This document shows, piece after piece, positions 33,391-42,552 of a DNA stretch of 64,000 bases. Below the pieces are notes generated by a model. The model saw nothing but the letters and a program-made list of their open reading frames with translations, did not search any database and was not told the DNA's origin. The stretch's first letter is position 1, and every line of letters starts with the position of its first letter. The stretch lies in assembly GCF_902498805.1 (NCBI RefSeq), contig NZ_LR701637.1:698762-762761 (forward strand), given 5' to 3'. The stretch is from Imperialibacter sp. EC-SDR9. Lineage in GTDB: Bacteria; Bacteroidota; Bacteroidia; Cytophagales; Cyclobacteriaceae. Both the position numbers and the translations under genes were made by a program.

Positions 33391-33760
33391 TAAAGGCCGA
33401 TCAAAGTAGAGTGTTAGGTTCTGGAGGAGCGGCGGTACCGCTTTGCCAATTAGCTCCTCTTATTTATACACTTGGTTAATTCCTGCTTAAATAAGTTGTT
33501 TTAGTGCGATTTCAAAAGAAGTTTTAGGTATTTGTTGACCGTGATTATTTAGCTGGTATGATTTCGAAAGAGAGCGCCCCGATAAGCTTGGAAACACGGT
33601 GTATCAACACAGCTTCCGCTACCAGATTTTTATCTCCGTCGAGCATAAGATAGGTAAAAACTATCTACTATTCTAAATAGAAATGACTACCCGGGTGACT
33701 GGCACTTCCAACACCACTAGTGACTGATGGAGCTAACAAGATGCGGTGTACTTGTTTTAG
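33391..33760 (-). other. Intergenic region and probable nhaD leader with hairpin
   Basis: 370 bases without a gene. The part nearest nhaD contains the inverted repeat GAGGAGC / GCTCCTC (33424-33430 and 33453-33459) enclosing the palindrome GCGGTACCGC, which would fold in the nhaD leader 34-69 bases before the start codon. It does not match a riboswitch I recognise. Farther away only a short AGATAG/CTATCT hairpin near 33650 and the CCCGGG palindrome near 33692 are seen. Confidence 0.5.
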
Positions 33761-34852
33761 CTATTGTATCGACGCCTTAAAATTTCCATGCAAGCTTCCC
33801 GCTGACACATCTTTTTTGCTGCCAGTCACTTGCGAAGAAACGTTGGGTTGCCCGAGAAACCTTTGCAACGCAAGAAAGGCAAATACTAATGCTTCCTTGA
33901 ACTCAACAGTTTTTCGATCCGGCGCCTCGTAGGTAAATCTTCCTTTGCCATAACGATTAAGTGCATCCATTAGGAACCCATTTAGCGCACCGCCACCTGT
34001 TACCATTACTTTTTCCGTAGAAGATCCAAGGCCATCCATTCCGTTATTCACCTGAAAGGCAATGTGATGAGTGAAAGTGTGGAGGGCATCTTTCACAGGT
34101 GTGTTGCTGTTGTCAAGTAAAGGTGCTACTTCTTGCTCGAACCATTCGTACCCCAGAGATTTTGGGCCTTTTTGCTGAAAATAATCAAGTTTGTTGAGTG
34201 ATCGAAAAAGTGAATCATTCATAGATCCTGTTTTTGCCACTTCACCATTTTTGTCGAAGCTCATCCCAAGCTTCCCCGCCAGGTGGTTGAGCCCCATATT
34301 GCAGGCGCACGTATCAAAGCCTTTCATGGTGTTTTGACTGTGCAAGGCGACATTGGCTATGCCACCAAGATTGAGAAAGGCATTGTAGGCAGGGAAAAGG
34401 TGGTGCTCGCCATAGGGAACCAGAGGGGCACCTTGTCCACCGCTCAGGACGTCTTGAAGTCGGAAGTTGGCAATGACCGGTAGCTGAGAAAAATGGCTGA
34501 TGGCTTCAGGATTGCCTATTTGAAGCGTAAGAAGTTTCTCAGGCTGATGAAACACGGTGTGACCATGCGACCCAACAAATAGTGGCTTAAGATCATGCTT
34601 TCTGCAAAATGCATGTACACTGGTGCCGAAGAATTTTCCGAGCTCGACATCAAGCAAGGACAGGTCAAGCCCCGACAGTGTGACAGAGCCTTTGAGCTTC
34701 TGCTGCATTTCGTCTTCATAAGCCATTGATTCAGCCGCCTCGATGGAATAACCCCACTTGTCTTTTTCATGCCGAAATCTGCACGCTGCCACGTCGAGCC
34801 CATCCAGAGAAGTCCCCGACATAAGGCCAATCACAAGAAACTCTTTTTCCAT
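33761..34852 (-). CDS. anmK: Anhydro-N-acetylmuramic acid kinase
   Basis: 363 residues. It phosphorylates and opens 1,6-anhydro-MurNAc during peptidoglycan recycling, giving MurNAc-6-phosphate. The signature IGLMSGTSLDGLDVA is at the N-terminus. FVGSHGHTVFHQPE, GNPEAISHFSQLPVIANFR and LNLGGIANVAL are ATPase-fold motifs of the family, and VMVTGGGALNGFLMDAL is the second nucleotide-binding glycine loop. Length fits. It is divergent from coaX with a 47-base gap. The last 25 or so residues (SSQVTGSKKDVSAGSLHGN) look like a non-conserved tail. Confidence 0.95.
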   Translation of the reverse strand: MEKEFLVIGLMSGTSLDGLDVAACRFRHEKDKWGYSIEAAESMAYEDEMQQKLKGSVTLSGLDLSLLDVELGKFFGTSVHAFCRKHDLKPLFVGSHGHTVFHQPEKLLTLQIGNPEAISHFSQLPVIANFRLQDVLSGGQGAPLVPYGEHHLFPAYNAFLNLGGIANVALHSQNTMKGFDTCACNMGLNHLAGKLGMSFDKNGEVAKTGSMNDSLFRSLNKLDYFQQKGPKSLGYEWFEQEVAPLLDNSNTPVKDALHTFTHHIAFQVNNGMDGLGSSTEKVMVTGGGALNGFLMDALNRYGKGRFTYEAPDRKTVEFKEALVFAFLALQRFLGQPNVSSQVTGSKKDVSAGSLHGNFKASIQ

Positions 34853-34899
34853 AATTGCATCTATATAGGTAATATCGCCGACTAATTGTTTACTGTACT

Positions 34900-35619
34900 A
34901 TGACCGCCGCTATTGACATAGGTAACACAAGGTGCAAGATAGGTTTTTTTGAAAATGACTCGCTTATTAAGCTGAAAACAAGCGTGGCTTTTGAAGCTAT
35001 TGTGGGTGCCCTCAAAGGGGAGGAGGTGTCGGAGGTGATTGTAAGCTCCGTTGGCAAAGACGTAAGCAACCTGGGGAAGGAACTGTCTGAAAAATATAAA
35101 GTTGTCAAATTGACCCATCTGCTACCGCTCCCAATCTTTCTTGACTACAGCAGTACAGATACCCTTGGGACCGACAGAATAGCGGCAGTAGCGGGAGCTT
35201 TCCATCTTTATAGGGGAAAGAACTGTCTGGTAATAGACGTGGGTTCCTGCATTACATATGACATCATCACCAGCGATGGCTACTATAAAGGTGGAGCTAT
35301 TTCTCCCGGAGTAGAGATGAAACTAAAATCAATGCATACCTTTACGGCCCGATTACCGTTTATAGAGCATCCCGAATGGGTTGATCTGCCGGGAAAGGAT
35401 ACAAAAACATCAATGATCAATGGGGTATTGCACGGGACACTGGCAGAAATTGAAGGCATGATAGAGAGGTTCTCTGGTTTGCTGCCAGACTTGCAGGTGA
35501 TTATGTGTGGTGGTGGGAGTAATTTTTTTGAATCTAATATAAAACACCACATCTTTGTACGCTCCGAATTGGTCCTCATCGGACTCAACAGTATTTTAAG
35601 GCACAATGAGAGGAATTAG
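34900..35619 (+). CDS. coaX: Type III pantothenate kinase
   Basis: 239 residues. It catalyses the first step of coenzyme A synthesis from pantothenate and is insensitive to CoA feedback, unlike CoaA. ASKHA-fold motifs are visible: AIDIGNTRCKIG (phosphate 1), DTLGTDRIAAVAGA, VIDVGSCITYDII (phosphate 2), GGAISPGVEMKL and VIMCGGGSNFFESNI. The C-terminus overlaps the start of the next gene by 14 bases, which implies one transcript. It is the first gene of a long plus-strand run that includes envelope-biogenesis genes, an arrangement seen in other Bacteroidota. Confidence 0.95.
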   Translation: MTAAIDIGNTRCKIGFFENDSLIKLKTSVAFEAIVGALKGEEVSEVIVSSVGKDVSNLGKELSEKYKVVKLTHLLPLPIFLDYSSTDTLGTDRIAAVAGAFHLYRGKNCLVIDVGSCITYDIITSDGYYKGGAISPGVEMKLKSMHTFTARLPFIEHPEWVDLPGKDTKTSMINGVLHGTLAEIEGMIERFSGLLPDLQVIMCGGGSNFFESNIKHHIFVRSELVLIGLNSILRHNERN

Positions 35620-36871
35620 ATTGGTTATTACGGGCTGGGTAGCATTGTTTTGCTGTGCCACTTCCTATGCACAAGTTACACTTTCACCATTCACGCTATA
35701 TGGCATAGGTGACATCAAAGAGGGGAGTTTTGCGAATCAATTTGCCATGGGCGACCTGGGCATAGGTACGCCAACGGTATTTCACATCAATGGGATGAAC
35801 CCGGCTATGCTTACCCAGAACCTGATGTCCACTTTCCAAATGGGTGTAGCTGCGGATATTAGGACGCTGTCCAGTTCAAACGGCAGCGATAGAAATGGGG
35901 GTGCTAACCTCGCCTATTTTGCCTATGCTTTCCCAATTGTATCAGGCAAATGGTCTTCCAGCTTTGGGCTGGTGCCATTAAGCAGAATGAACTACAACAT
36001 TGGCTACACCGCCAACGTGAACAATTCCACTACTCAGGTAGATTATCTTTTCAAGGGAAACGGTGGTCTTTCAAAGGCGTATTTCTCTAATGGATTCAAA
36101 ATATACAAAGGACTTTCGCTCGGCGTTCGTGGCTCCTTTGTTTTTGGAGAGTTTAACAAGTCGGCAGAAACGTTTTTGCTGGGGCTTACCAGTGGCACCA
36201 ACTACACCACCGCCTATAAAGAGAAAATCAATTACGCAGATTTCGAATTTGGAGGAGGTCTTCACTACCAACAAAAGTTGACTGAAAGAACAGCAGTCAA
36301 CCTGGGTGTTGTATACGATCTTCCTTCATCTATTTCAGGTACTCGATTTGCCGGGCTTGAAAGAAGAAGTACAGGCGGCTCCACACCCGGCGATACACTG
36401 ATTCTGGATCAATCAGTTGCATTTAATTTGCCAAAAAAACTGGGATTTGGCGTTTCGTTCGAAAATCTTAATAAATTTACAGTTGGCTTTGATGCAAGGA
36501 TTTCCGAATGGAATGAGAATCCGTCTCCTGAAATAGTTAGCACCACTTATCAAAAAGGGCTAAAATTGGTTTTAGGAGGAGAATATACACCCGATATTAG
36601 CAGCGTGGATAGCTATTTGGCACGCACAACATTCCGGTTAGGGGCCGCTTGGGAGAGGTTGCCCTACTTGGCCAATGGGAATGACGTTACTGACTTTGGC
36701 ATAAACTTTGGGTCATCTTTCCCAATGGGTGTGTCAAGTTTTGATGTGGCGGCCAAAATCGGGAGAAGAGGTAGTGTGACGGATAACTTGATAAAAGAGA
36801 ATTACATTCAGATATATATTGGAGCAACCATCAATGACAGAGGTTGGTTCGTTAGACGTAAATATGACTAA
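35606..36871 (+). CDS. Outer-membrane protein, FadL/porin-like barrel
   Basis: 421 residues with a signal peptide ending in ATSYAQ. The N-terminal segment LSPFTLYGIGDIKEGSFANQ, followed by NGMNPAMLTQNLMS, recalls the plug-like N-terminus of FadL-type barrels in Bacteroidota. The remainder is a long series of beta strands (SSSFGLVPLSRMNYNIGYTA, KLGFGVSFENLNKFTVGFDA) and ends YIGATINDRGWFVRRKYD. It begins inside the coaX coding region and is followed 12 bases later by a TPR protein and then lptC. A role in outer-membrane biogenesis or lipid uptake is inferred from context only. Confidence 0.8.
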   Translation: MRGIRLVITGWVALFCCATSYAQVTLSPFTLYGIGDIKEGSFANQFAMGDLGIGTPTVFHINGMNPAMLTQNLMSTFQMGVAADIRTLSSSNGSDRNGGANLAYFAYAFPIVSGKWSSSFGLVPLSRMNYNIGYTANVNNSTTQVDYLFKGNGGLSKAYFSNGFKIYKGLSLGVRGSFVFGEFNKSAETFLLGLTSGTNYTTAYKEKINYADFEFGGGLHYQQKLTERTAVNLGVVYDLPSSISGTRFAGLERRSTGGSTPGDTLILDQSVAFNLPKKLGFGVSFENLNKFTVGFDARISEWNENPSPEIVSTTYQKGLKLVLGGEYTPDISSVDSYLARTTFRLGAAWERLPYLANGNDVTDFGINFGSSFPMGVSSFDVAAKIGRRGSVTDNLIKENYIQIYIGATINDRGWFVRRKYD

Positions 36872-36883
36872 AACTAAGTAATC

Positions 36884-38188
36884 ATGAAAAAGACGTGGAT
36901 TTTCAGTTTGCTGTTTTTCCTTGGTGTCCAGCTGGTAGCGGTTGCTCAGCCGGGTTGGAATTGGCCTGAAGACAGAGCAACGGCAGAAGAGAAAAACGCT
37001 CTCTACACAGACTTCCTAAAGCAAGATAATTTCAAAGCGGCATTGCCTCACCTCGATTGGTTGTTGGCGAATGCTCCTGACTTAAATGAGTCGTTGTATA
37101 TTAATGGAGCCAAGATTTACGAGGGATTAGCCGACAATGAGCCTGATGCAGCTAAAACAGTTCAATATCAGGAGCAAGCGCTGTCAATGTATGATAAGCG
37201 CATCCAGTATTTTGGAAACGAAGGGGACGTGCTAAACAGAAAAGGTTACACAGCCTACAAGTATTACAAAGACAACAAGGCCAAATACCCGGACTTAATG
37301 AAGATGTTCGAAAAGGTGTATGAACTTAATGGAGTGAACACACTCGATAACAACTTGCTTGCGTTCATGGACGTGGTTAGACGCTTTAAGCTAACAGGCG
37401 GTGCTATCACGGACGTGCAGGTGCTTGACTACTATGACGAGATCATGGCCATTATCGATTTGAAAAAGGCTACGGGCAAGAACCTGGATAGGATCGAAAA
37501 AATTGCGGAAAACATTGACAAGTTGCTTACAGCTACCGTAACCGTTGACTGCGAATTTGTAGAAAACAACCTTGGGCCTAAGCTGAAGGCAGACCCTACA
37601 GATCTTAAATTGGCCAAGAAAATTTTACAGCTTCAGTTGACCGGCAAGTGTACCGACAGTCCTCTTTTCATGACATCTAGTAAGATTGTTAACGAAAAAG
37701 AGCCAACATATTCACTGACCAAGGTAATTGCTCAGAAGCTAGCTGCTGAAGGAAAGAACGAAGAAGCGTTTAAATACTACAATCAAGCAGTGGAATTGGC
37801 AGATGACAACCAGAAGAAGGCTGAAATCTATTATGACATGGCTAAAATTAACGCTGCTGATGGTCAGAAAGTGTCAGCCCGTGCCAACGCACGGAAGGCA
37901 CTTAGCATGGATCCTTCATTTTCCGATGCTTACACGCTGATTGGCAACCTTTACCTGGCAAGTTATGACGACTGTCGTGGTGGAGAAAGTAAAGTAAAAG
38001 ACAGAGCGGTATTCATTGCAGCTTATGAAATGTACAAGAAGGCCGGCAATAGCCAGGGCATGGAGAAAGCAAAAGAACAATTTCCGTCTATCGGAGAGAT
38101 ATTTGAGGAAGGCATGAAAGAGGGAGACGTCCTAAGTGTTGGCTGCTGGGTACAGGAATCTGTTACCTTACAAAGAAGACCAGCATAA
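36884..38188 (+). CDS. Exported tetratricopeptide-repeat protein
   Basis: 434 residues with a signal peptide (WIFSLLFFLGVQLVAVAQ). Helical repeats run through the chain: KQDNFKAALPHLDWLLANAP, the segment MYDKRIQYFGNEGDVLNRKG, AAEGKNEEAFKYYNQAVELA, and AEIYYDMAKINAADGQK followed by SARANARKALSMDPSFSDA. It is a periplasmic TPR scaffold that could interact with the barrel protein encoded just before it. The last residues (GCWVQESVTLQRRPA) are followed 20 bases later by a terminator-like hairpin. No enzymatic motif is present. Confidence 0.85.
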   Translation: MKKTWIFSLLFFLGVQLVAVAQPGWNWPEDRATAEEKNALYTDFLKQDNFKAALPHLDWLLANAPDLNESLYINGAKIYEGLADNEPDAAKTVQYQEQALSMYDKRIQYFGNEGDVLNRKGYTAYKYYKDNKAKYPDLMKMFEKVYELNGVNTLDNNLLAFMDVVRRFKLTGGAITDVQVLDYYDEIMAIIDLKKATGKNLDRIEKIAENIDKLLTATVTVDCEFVENNLGPKLKADPTDLKLAKKILQLQLTGKCTDSPLFMTSSKIVNEKEPTYSLTKVIAQKLAAEGKNEEAFKYYNQAVELADDNQKKAEIYYDMAKINAADGQKVSARANARKALSMDPSFSDAYTLIGNLYLASYDDCRGGESKVKDRAVFIAAYEMYKKAGNSQGMEKAKEQFPSIGEIFEEGMKEGDVLSVGCWVQESVTLQRRPA

Positions 38189-38207
38189 GGATAACAACCT
38201 AATTGAG

Positions 38208-38237
38208 ACGGTCGTTGTAACGCAGCGACCGTTTTTT
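38208..38237 (+). terminator. Terminator-like hairpin directly in front of lptC
   Basis: Stem ACGGTCGTTG / CAGCGACCGT (ten pairs, one G-T) with loop TAACG and six T. The lptC ATG at 38244 follows after six bases. It may be a partial terminator, a processing site or the end of the coaX transcript. Confidence 0.75.
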
Positions 38238-38243
38238 ATTTAT

Positions 38244-38777
38244 ATGAGAGTCTGCTTAGGTTATCTTATTTCTTTTGTTCTTCTTATATTTTCTTGCGAA
38301 AAAAAGGAAGACATGTCGGACATGCCGCTCTACGAGGGGCCTGTCATGGAGATCAAAGACGTGGTCACCTTGTTTAGCGACTCCGCTAAAGTAAGAATCA
38401 GGCTGGAAGCACCAACGCAATTTGAGTTCGAGAATGGCGACAGAGAGTTTCCTGACGGTGTTTACATTGAGTTTTTTGAGAAAGATGGCACTAAGTCATC
38501 CACCCTGAGAGCCGATAGAGGAGAGAAAAATGCCAAGGAGAACCTTTACAAGGCAGAGGGGAATGTGGTTGTTATCAGCCTTTTGGATGGAGACGAGCTA
38601 AACACAGAAGAGTTGTACTGGACCCCAATAAAAGAAGAGATTTTCACTGATAAATTTGTTACTATTAGGTCTGAAGGCGAAATCCATACTGGAGAAGGAA
38701 TGACAGCCCGCCAGGATTTTTCAAGTTATTCCATCACCAAGCCAACAGGAACGTTGACTATAGATGACCCGCAATGA
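38244..38777 (+). CDS. lptC: LptC-like LPS export lipoprotein
   Basis: 177 residues from the ATG at 38244; the frame is open upstream to 38136 but overlaps the TPR gene there. It has a lipoprotein signal ending in LLIFSCEKK (Cys near 18) rather than the membrane helix of E. coli LptC. The body is a beta-jellyroll: YIEFFEKDGTKSSTLRADRG, ENLYKAEGNVVVISLLDGDE, LNTEELYWTPIKEEI and GEGMTARQDFSSYSITKPTG are the classic LptC/OstA repeats. LptC is the periplasmic component that passes LPS from LptBFG to LptA. Its stop overlaps the ATG of a 50-residue membrane protein (ATGA). Confidence 0.9.
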   Translation: MRVCLGYLISFVLLIFSCEKKEDMSDMPLYEGPVMEIKDVVTLFSDSAKVRIRLEAPTQFEFENGDREFPDGVYIEFFEKDGTKSSTLRADRGEKNAKENLYKAEGNVVVISLLDGDELNTEELYWTPIKEEIFTDKFVTIRSEGEIHTGEGMTARQDFSSYSITKPTGTLTIDDPQ

Positions 38778-38926
38778 AGAAAGGTTGGGGTATTATATTG
38801 CTGACACTCAGTGTTGGTTTTTTGATTATCGGCGTTCATCAAACGATGACCGTCGGTCTGGTGCATTCATACTGGATCCTAATGATCAGTGTTTGTCTGC
38901 TACTTTTGTATAAATTTGTGAAATGA
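38774..38926 (+). CDS. 50-residue membrane protein coupled to lptC
   Basis: 50 residues. The ATG overlaps the lptC stop codon as ATGA, strong evidence that it is translated. Two hydrophobic segments, WGIILLTLSVGFLIIGVH and YWILMISVCLLLLYKF, are joined by a short QTMTVGL turn, giving a helical hairpin with Lys residues at both ends. I do not recognise a family. Coupling to lptC suggests a small accessory subunit of the LPS transporter or a membrane-quality factor (inference). It is too short for usual gene-finding cut-offs. Confidence 0.7.
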   Translation: MKKGWGIILLTLSVGFLIIGVHQTMTVGLVHSYWILMISVCLLLLYKFVK

Positions 38927-39011
38927 TAAACCGAAATAAACATTTCAAGGGCAAGTCGGGTAACAAGATTTGTTCTTCTTCTTTGCAAGGCAATAGAGGC
39001 TTTCAAAGCTA

Positions 39012-40298
39012 ATGGATCCAAACCAAGTCATAATTATTCTTGTTTGCCTGGCTTTTTCAGCCTTCTTTTCGGGTGTAGAAATTGCGTTTGTCTCTGCCAA
39101 TCGACTTCACATCGAACTGCTGCGTAAGCAGGGAGCTATTTCAGGACAAATTTTAACCCGGTTTGTAAAAAATCCATCCCAGTTTATAAGCACGACGCTT
39201 GTAGGGAACACTATTTCGTTGGTATTGTATGGGTACTACATGGCCGGGCTGCTCGAGCCCTGGCTGGCGACAAGCCTTCCGGACTCTTTGAGGAACGATG
39301 TGACGGTGGGGCTAATTCAAACCCTGCTTTCAACTTTTATAGTGATCATCACGGCCGAATATACGCCCAAGAGTATTTTTATGATCAATCCAGATTGGCT
39401 GCTCACATTGTTTGCAGTACCAATTTTGATGATTTACTATGTGCTTTACCCCTTTGTATTCATCATCGTTCTTTCATCCAAGTTTGTCATAACAAAAATA
39501 CTTAGGTTCGAGTACTCTGAGGACAAGCCCATTTTTGGACTGATTGACCTCAATAATTACCTGAAAAACTTGTCGACAAGCGAGAACCAGAATGACAACA
39601 GGGAGGTTGATGCGAAAATTTTCAATAATGCCCTTGAGTTTAAGACGGTTAAAGTGAGAGACTGTATGGTTCCACGCCCGGAGATTGTGGCCGTTGACAT
39701 TGAAGATGGGATAGAGGAACTAAAAAATGCTTTTATTGAAAGTGGACATTCAAAAATTGTTATTTATAAGAACACGATTGACGAAGTGATAGGGTACTGT
39801 CATTCGCTTGAGGTATTCAAAAAGCCGAAGGACATCAAGTCGATTTTAACGCCAATCATTATCGTTACCGAAACTTCTCTTGTTAATGAGCTGATGATTC
39901 AGTTCCTGACCGAAAGAAAGAGCCTTGCATTGGTGGTAGATGAGTACGGAGGGACATCGGGTATCGTAAGTATGGAAGACATCATTGAGGAAATTTTTGG
40001 AGAGATCAACGATGAGCACGATGACGATGAGGATCTGGTAGAAGAAAAAATCGACCAAAGAAATTACATACTAAGTGCGAGGCTTGAGATTGATTACCTC
40101 AACGATAGATACGATTTGAACTTGCCGGTGGGAGATTACGAAACGCTCGGCGGTCTGATACTTTCTGTGAACGAAAACATTCCTGAAGTAAACGACATTA
40201 TAGAGGTCGCCCCTTTCGTGATCACCGTTTATTCAAAAACCGACAACAGGATTGACAGAGTGAAGCTAACGGTTCAAAATGAGGAAGATAGGGGCTAG
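39012..40298 (+). CDS. CNNM/CorC-type membrane protein with CBS domains
   Basis: 428 residues. An N-terminal DUF21/CNNM transmembrane domain (about 1-190; FSAFFSGVEIAFVSANRL, TLVGNTISLVLYGYYMAG) is followed by two CBS domains (about 205-340; VRDCMVPRPEIVAVDIEDGI and LALVVDEYGGTSGIVSMED). A CorC_HlyC transporter-associated domain at the end (YILSARLEIDYLNDRYD, then LPVGDYETLGGLI) completes the classic order. Such proteins are linked to Mg2+/Co2+ efflux, and the Flavobacteria homologue GldE is associated with gliding. It is encoded 85 bases after the lptC-coupled small protein and 71 bases before ppiD. The exact substrate is not shown. Confidence 0.9.
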   Translation: MDPNQVIIILVCLAFSAFFSGVEIAFVSANRLHIELLRKQGAISGQILTRFVKNPSQFISTTLVGNTISLVLYGYYMAGLLEPWLATSLPDSLRNDVTVGLIQTLLSTFIVIITAEYTPKSIFMINPDWLLTLFAVPILMIYYVLYPFVFIIVLSSKFVITKILRFEYSEDKPIFGLIDLNNYLKNLSTSENQNDNREVDAKIFNNALEFKTVKVRDCMVPRPEIVAVDIEDGIEELKNAFIESGHSKIVIYKNTIDEVIGYCHSLEVFKKPKDIKSILTPIIIVTETSLVNELMIQFLTERKSLALVVDEYGGTSGIVSMEDIIEEIFGEINDEHDDDEDLVEEKIDQRNYILSARLEIDYLNDRYDLNLPVGDYETLGGLILSVNENIPEVNDIIEVAPFVITVYSKTDNRIDRVKLTVQNEEDRG

Positions 40299-40369
40299 TA
40301 AAACCTCGAACCTCCATTTTGATTTTAGCTTCGAATGATATTATTTTGCGGCTCGCTAAAAACGACGAT

Positions 40370-42478
40370 ATGGGTTTCATTAATAAAATAAGAGAGAGAA
40401 CTGGGTTGGCAGTAGGTATTATTGCTGTTGGGTTGGGGCTATTCGTAGTAGGGGGAGATTTGCTTGGCCCAAACTCGACCTTGTTGGGCGGCAATACGAA
40501 CGAGATAGGCGAAATTAATGGCACCACTATTAAGCTTGATGAATTTCAGAGCAAGGTAGATGAACTTTCGTTCAACTTTCAAATGAGTCAGGGACGAAGC
40601 CCTAGTGGTGACGACATGTACTCCATCAGACAGCAAGCGTGGGATTTGCTGGTCAACAAGTATGCCTATGAAGAAGAGTTCGCCGGGCTGGGAATAACTG
40701 TATCTGACGAAGAAGTTGTTGATATGGTTCAGGGTAATAACATCAGCCCCGAAATCGTTCAGGCGTTTACCAACCCTGAAACTGGCCAGTTTGACAAAGA
40801 TCAGATCATCACGTATTTGCAGAATCTTAGCGCTATGCCCGCACAACAGCAGGCAGCGTGGTACAATTTTGAGGGTACTCTGGCTCCGGCAAGGTTAATG
40901 CTGAAGTTTGACAATTTGTTTCTCCAAACTAATTATGTTACTCAGGAGGAGGCTAAGAGGGAATATACTCAAGCCAATAAAATCGCTGAGGTAAAATACC
41001 TTTACGTCCCTTATTACACCGTTAGCGATTCTTCTGTTACCGTAACCGACGCTGATCTGCAGGCGTACTTGAAGAGCAACGCTGACCAATACCAAAGAGA
41101 GCTCTCACGGTCTCTTGAGTACATTTCTTTCCCTATCATCGCTTCCGCTGATGATACAGCTGCGGTGATCGAAGAGATTAACGAGATTAAAAGTTTATTG
41201 GCTCAGTCGAAGAACGACTCGCTTTTCGCCAGAGCCAACTCTGATGCACAAACACCTTTTAGAACATACACACCTGATCAGCTACCAGCGTCATTGAACG
41301 ACACCATTAAAACGATGCAAGAAGGCGACATCATCGGTCCAATCTTAGCCAATGACAGGTACACGATCTACAAGCTATCCAAGAAAGCGGAAGGCACAAC
41401 CGGCTATGCTCGTGCGAATCATATCCTTTTCAAAGGAGAGGATGAGAGTGAGGCAGCAAAAAGCGCAGCCAAAGCAGAAGCCAGACAGATTCTAAGTGAA
41501 ATAAAAAAGGGTGCAAGTTTTGCCGAAATGGCTCGTATTCACGGAACTGACGGCACCGCTACCAGAGGTGGTGATTTGGGTTGGTTTGGTGAAGGCCGCA
41601 TGGTTGAGCCATTCGAGAAGGCTGTATTTGATGCTTCAAAAACGGGTCTACTGAATGACGTAGTTGAGACAGATTTCGGTTATCATATCATAGAGGTAAC
41701 TGCTGTAAAAACAAACACTACCTACAAAGTAGCTACTATCGAGAAAGAAATTATTGCCAGCGATGATACCCGCAATATGGCGTACCGTGATGCAGACATG
41801 TTTGCATTGAGCAGCGAAAATCTGGAGCAGTTCCGGGCCAATGCTGCAGAAAAGAGCCTTGAAGTAGAAGAAGCGAAGGGAGTAGCACCAAATGCTCGCC
41901 GTTTCGGCGGCCTTTCTGATGCCAGAACAATTATCATCTGGTTATTCAACGACGGCAGTGTGGGCAAAGTATCAGAGGTTTATGAGCTGGATAGCGAGTA
42001 TATAGTGGCAGCCATGACCGGGGAGCAGCCAAAAGGACTCGTAGAGCTGAGTGCTGTGAGGGACGACATTACTAAAAAGGTAAAGGACGAAAAGAAGGCG
42101 GCTGTAATTGCTGATAAACTCAAAGCTAAAACGGGCACACTGGATGAAATCAGCGAGCAAATGGGAGCTGACGCCACAGTGTATACAATGAGCGATTTGA
42201 AGCTAAGCGCCAACGCACTTACAGGTGTGGGTAACGCACCTGAAGCTGTTGGACAGGCATTTGCGCTGGCAGCGGGCGAAAGGTCAGGTGTGGTGAAGGC
42301 AGACAATGGAGTAGTAATAGTTGAAACTGTTTCTATCACAGAGGCTCCAGAAGTGGCAGATTTCAGCACATTCAGAGATCAACTGAGTCAGCGTCGTCAG
42401 TCGAGAATATCATTTAGCTTATCGCAGGCTATTCGGGAGTTTGCCGAGATAGAAGATGAGCGTTATAAGTTTTTCTGA
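40370..42478 (+). CDS. ppiD: PpiD/SurA-type peptidyl-prolyl isomerase
   Basis: 702 residues from the ATG at 40370. A single N-terminal transmembrane helix (TGLAVGIIAVGLGLFVVG) anchors the protein with its body in the periplasm. A SurA_N-type chaperone domain (about 40-210) precedes a parvulin domain at about 345-450: YARANHILFKGEDE, then GASFAEMARIHGTDGTATRG, then GDLGWFGEGRMVEPFEKAVF, and FGYHIIEVT. A second, degenerate isomerase-like region follows. PpiD assists folding of proteins leaving SecYEG. A terminator-like hairpin lies 22 bases past the stop. Confidence 0.92.
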   Translation: MGFINKIRERTGLAVGIIAVGLGLFVVGGDLLGPNSTLLGGNTNEIGEINGTTIKLDEFQSKVDELSFNFQMSQGRSPSGDDMYSIRQQAWDLLVNKYAYEEEFAGLGITVSDEEVVDMVQGNNISPEIVQAFTNPETGQFDKDQIITYLQNLSAMPAQQQAAWYNFEGTLAPARLMLKFDNLFLQTNYVTQEEAKREYTQANKIAEVKYLYVPYYTVSDSSVTVTDADLQAYLKSNADQYQRELSRSLEYISFPIIASADDTAAVIEEINEIKSLLAQSKNDSLFARANSDAQTPFRTYTPDQLPASLNDTIKTMQEGDIIGPILANDRYTIYKLSKKAEGTTGYARANHILFKGEDESEAAKSAAKAEARQILSEIKKGASFAEMARIHGTDGTATRGGDLGWFGEGRMVEPFEKAVFDASKTGLLNDVVETDFGYHIIEVTAVKTNTTYKVATIEKEIIASDDTRNMAYRDADMFALSSENLEQFRANAAEKSLEVEEAKGVAPNARRFGGLSDARTIIIWLFNDGSVGKVSEVYELDSEYIVAAMTGEQPKGLVELSAVRDDITKKVKDEKKAAVIADKLKAKTGTLDEISEQMGADATVYTMSDLKLSANALTGVGNAPEAVGQAFALAAGERSGVVKADNGVVIVETVSITEAPEVADFSTFRDQLSQRRQSRISFSLSQAIREFAEIEDERYKFF

Positions 42479-42499
42479 TAATATTTAGAAGTTAAAGAA

Positions 42500-42539
42500 A
42501 GGAGTTGCCGATATTTTTTGGTAACTCCTTTTTTCTTTT
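42500..42539 (+). terminator. Terminator-like hairpin between ppiD and the DUF493 gene
   Basis: Stem AGGAGTTGCC / GGTAACTCCT (ten pairs, one G-T) with a 10-base loop and a T-rich tail. The next ATG is at 42553, 13 bases later. Confidence 0.8.
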
Positions 42540-42552
42540 ACAACACGCAAGA

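Noticed and set aside
33424..33460. Minus-strand AGCTAATTGGCAAAGC resembles a tRNA D-arm
   Set aside because: No anticodon stem or T-arm follows; it is better explained as part of the nhaD leader hairpin.
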